A stretch of DNA of 64,000 nucleotides from JAFARZ01 sp036490795 (lineage in GTDB: Bacteria; Actinomycetota; Actinomycetes; Streptosporangiales; Streptosporangiaceae): positions 4,454 through 68,453 of the forward strand of contig DASXDG010000165.1 of assembly GCA_036490795.1 (NCBI GenBank), read 5' to 3'. The position numbers were made by a program, and so were the translations under genes. This document shows positions 60,885 through 64,000 of this stretch, in pieces. The notes under the pieces were generated by a model that did no database searches, was not told the DNA's origin, and was given only the letters and a program-made list of their open reading frames with translations. How positions within the stretch are numbered: the first letter of the stretch is position 1; the number at the start of each line of letters is the position of its first letter.

Positions 60885-62119
60885 CCGGACGCGGCATCCG
60901 GATAGCGGGCCGCGACCGCCCCGGCGACCCGGCGGGCGGTGAACCCGGCACCGCACACGAAGCGCATCACCGGGCCGAAGGTCTGCGCGGCTGCCAGGCT
61001 GGTGAAGAACAGACCCGGCACGGACGACTCGAACGAGGCGCTTAGCTGCGGCCAGCCGCCCACGCAACGAACCTGGTCGCGCAGCCCGGCGTCGAGGAAT
61101 TCCAGCCGGCGCAGATCCACCCGGTAGCCGGTGGCGGCGATGACGTGATCCACGGCGATCTCGGAACTGCCCGTCGCCGCCGCTACGGACAGCACCACCT
61201 TGCCGTCCGCTGAGCCAACCGCTGGGCGCACCCCGGTCACCCGGTGCCCGTCCAGCACGGGCAGCTTCCCGTCCACCCGCTCCTTCAGCCACCAGGCGCC
61301 GAGCGGTCCCAGGACGCCGCGGACCAGGTTGATCCTGGTCTGCTCCGGCAGGTAGCGGAACATGAACGGCGCGTGGCTGAACGGGTAGATCCGCCAGGTC
61401 GGGCCCAGCGGGGAGTTCGGCTCGGGCAGCACGCTCAGCGCCCCGGTCCGCGGCGGCTTGGGCGGCAGGCCCCATCGTGCCTGGCCCCGGACCAGCACCC
61501 GGACGCTCGCACCGCCTTCGTGCAGCAGCGCGGCGTCTTCCAGCGCGGACTGCCCGGCGCCGATCACCGCGACTTCCTTGCCCGCGAACATCGACAGATT
61601 GTCGTGCTGTGAACTGTGTGAGATCTGGCCGTGCGGCGACAGCCCGCCGGGCCCGCCGACGGCGTCGCTGAGTTCTGCCGGGACGTGCGCGAAGCCGTTC
61701 AGCCCGTTCGCCATCACCACGACGTCGGTGGATAGCTCCTCGCCGTCGGCGAGGGTCAGCTGGAAGCCGTTCCCGGCCCGGGTGAGCCGCTCCACCCACC
61801 GGTTCTCCACCTCGGGCACCACCTGCTGCTGGAACCAGGTGCCGTAGCGGATGAACAGTTCGGCGGGCACGATCTGGGTGCCAGTGACCGGCCTGAGCCC
61901 GGTGGCCGCGCAGAAGTCCGTGAGCGTGTAGCCGGGAGCGGGCGCGGACAGGCTGGACGCGTCAGGGGTCGACTTCAGGCACATGCCGGCCGGCATGTGC
62001 CTGCGCCAGCTGGACATGACGTCCCCGAATACCCGCACCGGCACGCCGCGGCCACGCAGGTGCGCCGCGACCGACAGTCCGTAGGGCCCCGCGCCGATGA
62101 CAACCGCCGGCCGGGTCAC
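60881..62119 (-). CDS. FAD-dependent oxidoreductase / flavin monooxygenase-like
   Basis: 412 residues. The FAD-binding motif is VIGAGPYGLSVAAHLRGRG (7-25) and the NAD(P)H-binding motif is VAVIGAGQSALEDAALLHEGG. HVIAATGYRVDL marks the ATG..(Y/D) fingerprint. This layout resembles flavin monooxygenases such as lysine/ornithine hydroxylases, though its substrate is unknown. Its start overlaps the ATP-grasp stop (62116-62119). Paired with an ATP-grasp ligase, it could oxidise and activate a small group for attachment to a glycan. Confidence 0.87.
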   Translation of the reverse strand: MTRPAVVIGAGPYGLSVAAHLRGRGVPVRVFGDVMSSWRRHMPAGMCLKSTPDASSLSAPAPGYTLTDFCAATGLRPVTGTQIVPAELFIRYGTWFQQQVVPEVENRWVERLTRAGNGFQLTLADGEELSTDVVVMANGLNGFAHVPAELSDAVGGPGGLSPHGQISHSSQHDNLSMFAGKEVAVIGAGQSALEDAALLHEGGASVRVLVRGQARWGLPPKPPRTGALSVLPEPNSPLGPTWRIYPFSHAPFMFRYLPEQTRINLVRGVLGPLGAWWLKERVDGKLPVLDGHRVTGVRPAVGSADGKVVLSVAAATGSSEIAVDHVIAATGYRVDLRRLEFLDAGLRDQVRCVGGWPQLSASFESSVPGLFFTSLAAAQTFGPVMRFVCGAGFTARRVAGAVAARYPDAASG

Positions 62120-63375
62120 CGGGCACCGCCCTTGGCGTGCCGCCGGCTGGACCGGCTGCCGCCGGCCAGGCGGGGCAGCATCGCCAGGAACGGCAACGGA
62201 TCGTCGGCCGCGAGCCAGGCCAGTTCCCGTCCGCCGCGGCCGCGCGCCCGCGCAACCGGCGGCGGGGCGGCCGGGTAACCACTGGTTCCCCGGTAGGCCA
62301 GCCGGGCGAATCCGTCGATGTGCTCGACGAAGAGCCAGCGCCCGTCGGGTACCGCGCCCGGCGGTACCGGGCGGCCAGTGAGATCCAGGTGTAGCGCACG
62401 CACGACATCCACTCCTTGGGCTGTCTCGAACAGGCGGAACTGGTTGCCCATCCTTGGATTGAAATCGACCAGCTTGTAGTTGCCATCACGCAGGTCCAGC
62501 CGCCAGTCAAGGTCGCCGATACCGCGGAAACCGACCTTCTTGCAGAACCCGGCGGTGAGCTGGGCGAGTTCCGGATTGGCCAGGTGGTAGGAGGCCGCGC
62601 TCGCGCCGCTGTGCGGCGGCCAGGACCGCACCTTCACCCCGGTGAACATGCACAGGCAGTCTGAGTTCGCATCGCAGTACAGGTGGGTGAACCAGTCTTG
62701 CGCGTGCTCGCGCGGGATGTACTCCTGCAAGATCACGCCGGGCCGCCCGCTGGCCGGGATCATGGCCAGAAGTCCGCGGGCGTCGCGCACCACGGTGGTG
62801 TGTCCCGCCACTGGCGCCCGGCGCCGGACCCAGGGCTCGGCGTCTTTGACGACCACGGGAAACGTGGCGGTCTGCGCGAACGCGGCGACCTCGGCCGCGC
62901 TAGCCGGGAAGGCCGTGGCCGGCGTGGGAACGTCGTGCCGACGGCACAGCTCGAACAGGCGCTGCTTGCTGGCGAGCTCACGAGGCAGCCCGGCGGGGAC
63001 CGCGGGCAGGAAGAACCACGGGGCCAGCGACTCCGCATGCTCGGCGACGAGCACCGCCGCCTCGTCGTCGGCCGGCACCACCACGGTACGGTGCCCTATC
63101 CGCTCCGCGACCGATCGGAGCAGCGCGACCAGATGCTCCGGCTCCTCGCGCCCGGTGACCCGCCACACGAAGCGGCCCGCGCAATATCTTGAGACCGCGG
63201 TGGGCGTCCACCGGTCCTCGGTGACGGCATACACCGGCACGCCGAGCCGGCCCAGTGTCCTGACCACCGCCACGCCGCCCGAGTGCAGCGGATACCGCCC
63301 GATTTTGAGCAGCAGGGCAGGCACCGATCGGTCAGCCGCGATACCAGCCAAGCTCGCCCACCCCCATGACACCAT
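62116..63375 (-). CDS. ATP-grasp ligase family protein
   Basis: 419 residues. The N-terminal pre-ATP-grasp region is RTLGRLGVPVYAVTEDRWTPTAVSRY. LASKQRLFELCRRHDVPTPATAF and FPVVVKDAEPW form the ATP lid with its lysine. GDLDWRLDLRDGNYKLVDFNPRMGNQFRLFE carries the metal-binding Asp/Asn set. Such ligases join a carboxylate to an amine or thiol. First intact gene of a seven-gene coupled operon ending with the beta-helix lipoprotein. No ECF-like motif was found in the short gap 63376-63459. Confidence 0.87.
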   Translation of the reverse strand: MVSWGWASLAGIAADRSVPALLLKIGRYPLHSGGVAVVRTLGRLGVPVYAVTEDRWTPTAVSRYCAGRFVWRVTGREEPEHLVALLRSVAERIGHRTVVVPADDEAAVLVAEHAESLAPWFFLPAVPAGLPRELASKQRLFELCRRHDVPTPATAFPASAAEVAAFAQTATFPVVVKDAEPWVRRRAPVAGHTTVVRDARGLLAMIPASGRPGVILQEYIPREHAQDWFTHLYCDANSDCLCMFTGVKVRSWPPHSGASAASYHLANPELAQLTAGFCKKVGFRGIGDLDWRLDLRDGNYKLVDFNPRMGNQFRLFETAQGVDVVRALHLDLTGRPVPPGAVPDGRWLFVEHIDGFARLAYRGTSGYPAAPPPVARARGRGGRELAWLAADDPLPFLAMLPRLAGGSRSSRRHAKGGAR

Positions 63376-63459
63376 GTCTCACTAGTGCATTTGTGCATCA
63401 TAATGCACTGGACTAGCAATATGGGTGGTTTGTGGTGTGGAATCCGGATTTCGCGTGGC

Positions 63460-64000
63460 TCAGGCAGGCGTACCGGTGATAATCCTGGCGATGCGAGGGC
63501 CCGCCTGTCCGTCCCAGAGCGGCGGCAACTCACCCGAGTAGAACCCGTCGTCGCAGGCCTTCAGCGTGGCCGCGGCCAGTTGCCCTGACGTCACGAGGCG
63601 ATTACTGCCGCTGGTTATCGTGATCGGCCGTTCGGTGTTCGGCCGCAGGGTCAGGCACGGCACACGGAGCAGCGTGGTCTCCTCCCGCACGCCGCCCGAG
63701 TCGGTGATCACCGCGACCGAGCTCGGCGCGGACGGCCTCGGTATCGAACCTGGACATGTTCGCCAGCAGGGTGTCGATCATGGGATTGCCGACGAAGTGC
63801 ACGGCGGCTGCCGGGCGTGGCTGCCCGATCCCACGCCCGGGTTCGCGTCCGGCTTGGTAAGACCGAGCTGGACGAAGAAGACCTCGGACATCCTCTCGTC
63901 ATAATGCTGGCCGGTGTGCACGATCCGCTGGTCGTGCCCGAGATCGGCCAAGGCCCTGATCACCGGTGCCGCCTTCATGAAATTCGGCCGGGCACCAAGC
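63460..64000 (-). pseudogene. wecB: UDP-GlcNAc 2-epimerase (WecB/WbpI-type), broken by two internal deletions
   Basis: Three blocks of one protein occur in order on the minus strand in different frames. Block 1 (64000 to ~63815) reads LGARPNFMKAAPVIRAL and HTGQHYDERMSEVFF, the N-terminus. Block 2 (~63806-63720) reads HFVGNPMIDTLLANMSRFD, normally near residue 190-200. Block 3 (~63712-63460) reads ITDSGGVREETTLLRVPCLTLRPNTERP, normally near residue 285-310. Roughly 120 and 80 residues are missing at the joins near 63810 and 63715, and both joins change frame. An intact enzyme (370-380 residues) would interconvert UDP-GlcNAc-type and UDP-ManNAc-type sugars. The start lies beyond the window edge. 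Confidence 0.85.

Noticed and set aside
59760..61799. 679-residue reading of the second acyltransferase
   Set aside because: The first ~300 residues are an out-of-frame shadow of the flavin oxidoreductase; the GTG at 60884, overlapping that stop, is the sensible start.

Overview
The window is strongly G+C-rich, gene-dense DNA with GTG and TTG starts and many GTGA/ATGA stop-start overlaps. The left part carries actinobacterial housekeeping gene orders (cbs-metB beside a thiolase; eno-ftsB-DUF501-Ppx/GppA-UDG). This points to a filamentous-type actinomycete (Streptomyces/Streptosporangiales-like); I cannot name a species.

Bases 1-16100 are mainly core genome: the end of a VWA-domain gene, a small membrane protein, transsulfuration enzymes, a thiolase and a DUF4287 protein. 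A gene-poor, repeat-bearing stretch (5064-6190) follows and contains a tRNA-like gene with an odd anticodon loop. Next come the coupled eno-ftsB-DUF501-GppA-UDG operon, a poorly conserved secreted ORF, a YdcF-like protein, a surface protein with an Ig-like domain, and efeO-efeB without a visible efeU.

From 16352 to the right edge, almost every gene fits one large surface-polysaccharide locus. It holds rmlABD (with rmlC 29 kb away), a UDP-sugar dehydrogenase, eight glycosyltransferases, a polyprenyl-phosphate sugar transferase, two Wzz-like chain-length proteins and a Wzy-like polymerase. It also holds two flippase genes, one of which is a double-length fusion, plus amino-sugar genes (Gfo/Idh/MocA, two DegT aminotransferases, two hexapeptide acyltransferases). 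Two deacetylases, two beta-helix proteins, a giant DUF4082 surface protein and a tightly coupled tail operon complete it. That tail encodes an ATP-grasp ligase, a flavin oxidoreductase, a CelD/FemAB-like acyltransferase, a methyltransferase, two membrane proteins and a beta-helix lipoprotein. At the right edge lies a UDP-GlcNAc 2-epimerase gene broken by two internal deletions.

The most notable non-gene signal is a bipartite promoter-like motif, NGTA(A/C)NCC-16 nt-CGTC(T/A). I found it five times, each upstream of a gene that begins a polysaccharide transcription unit (Gfo/Idh operon, both Wzz genes, the paralogous secreted-protein operon, and the initiating sugar transferase). It looks like an ECF-sigma-type regulon that co-ordinates initiation, chain-length control and precursor synthesis. 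The sigma factor is not in the window.
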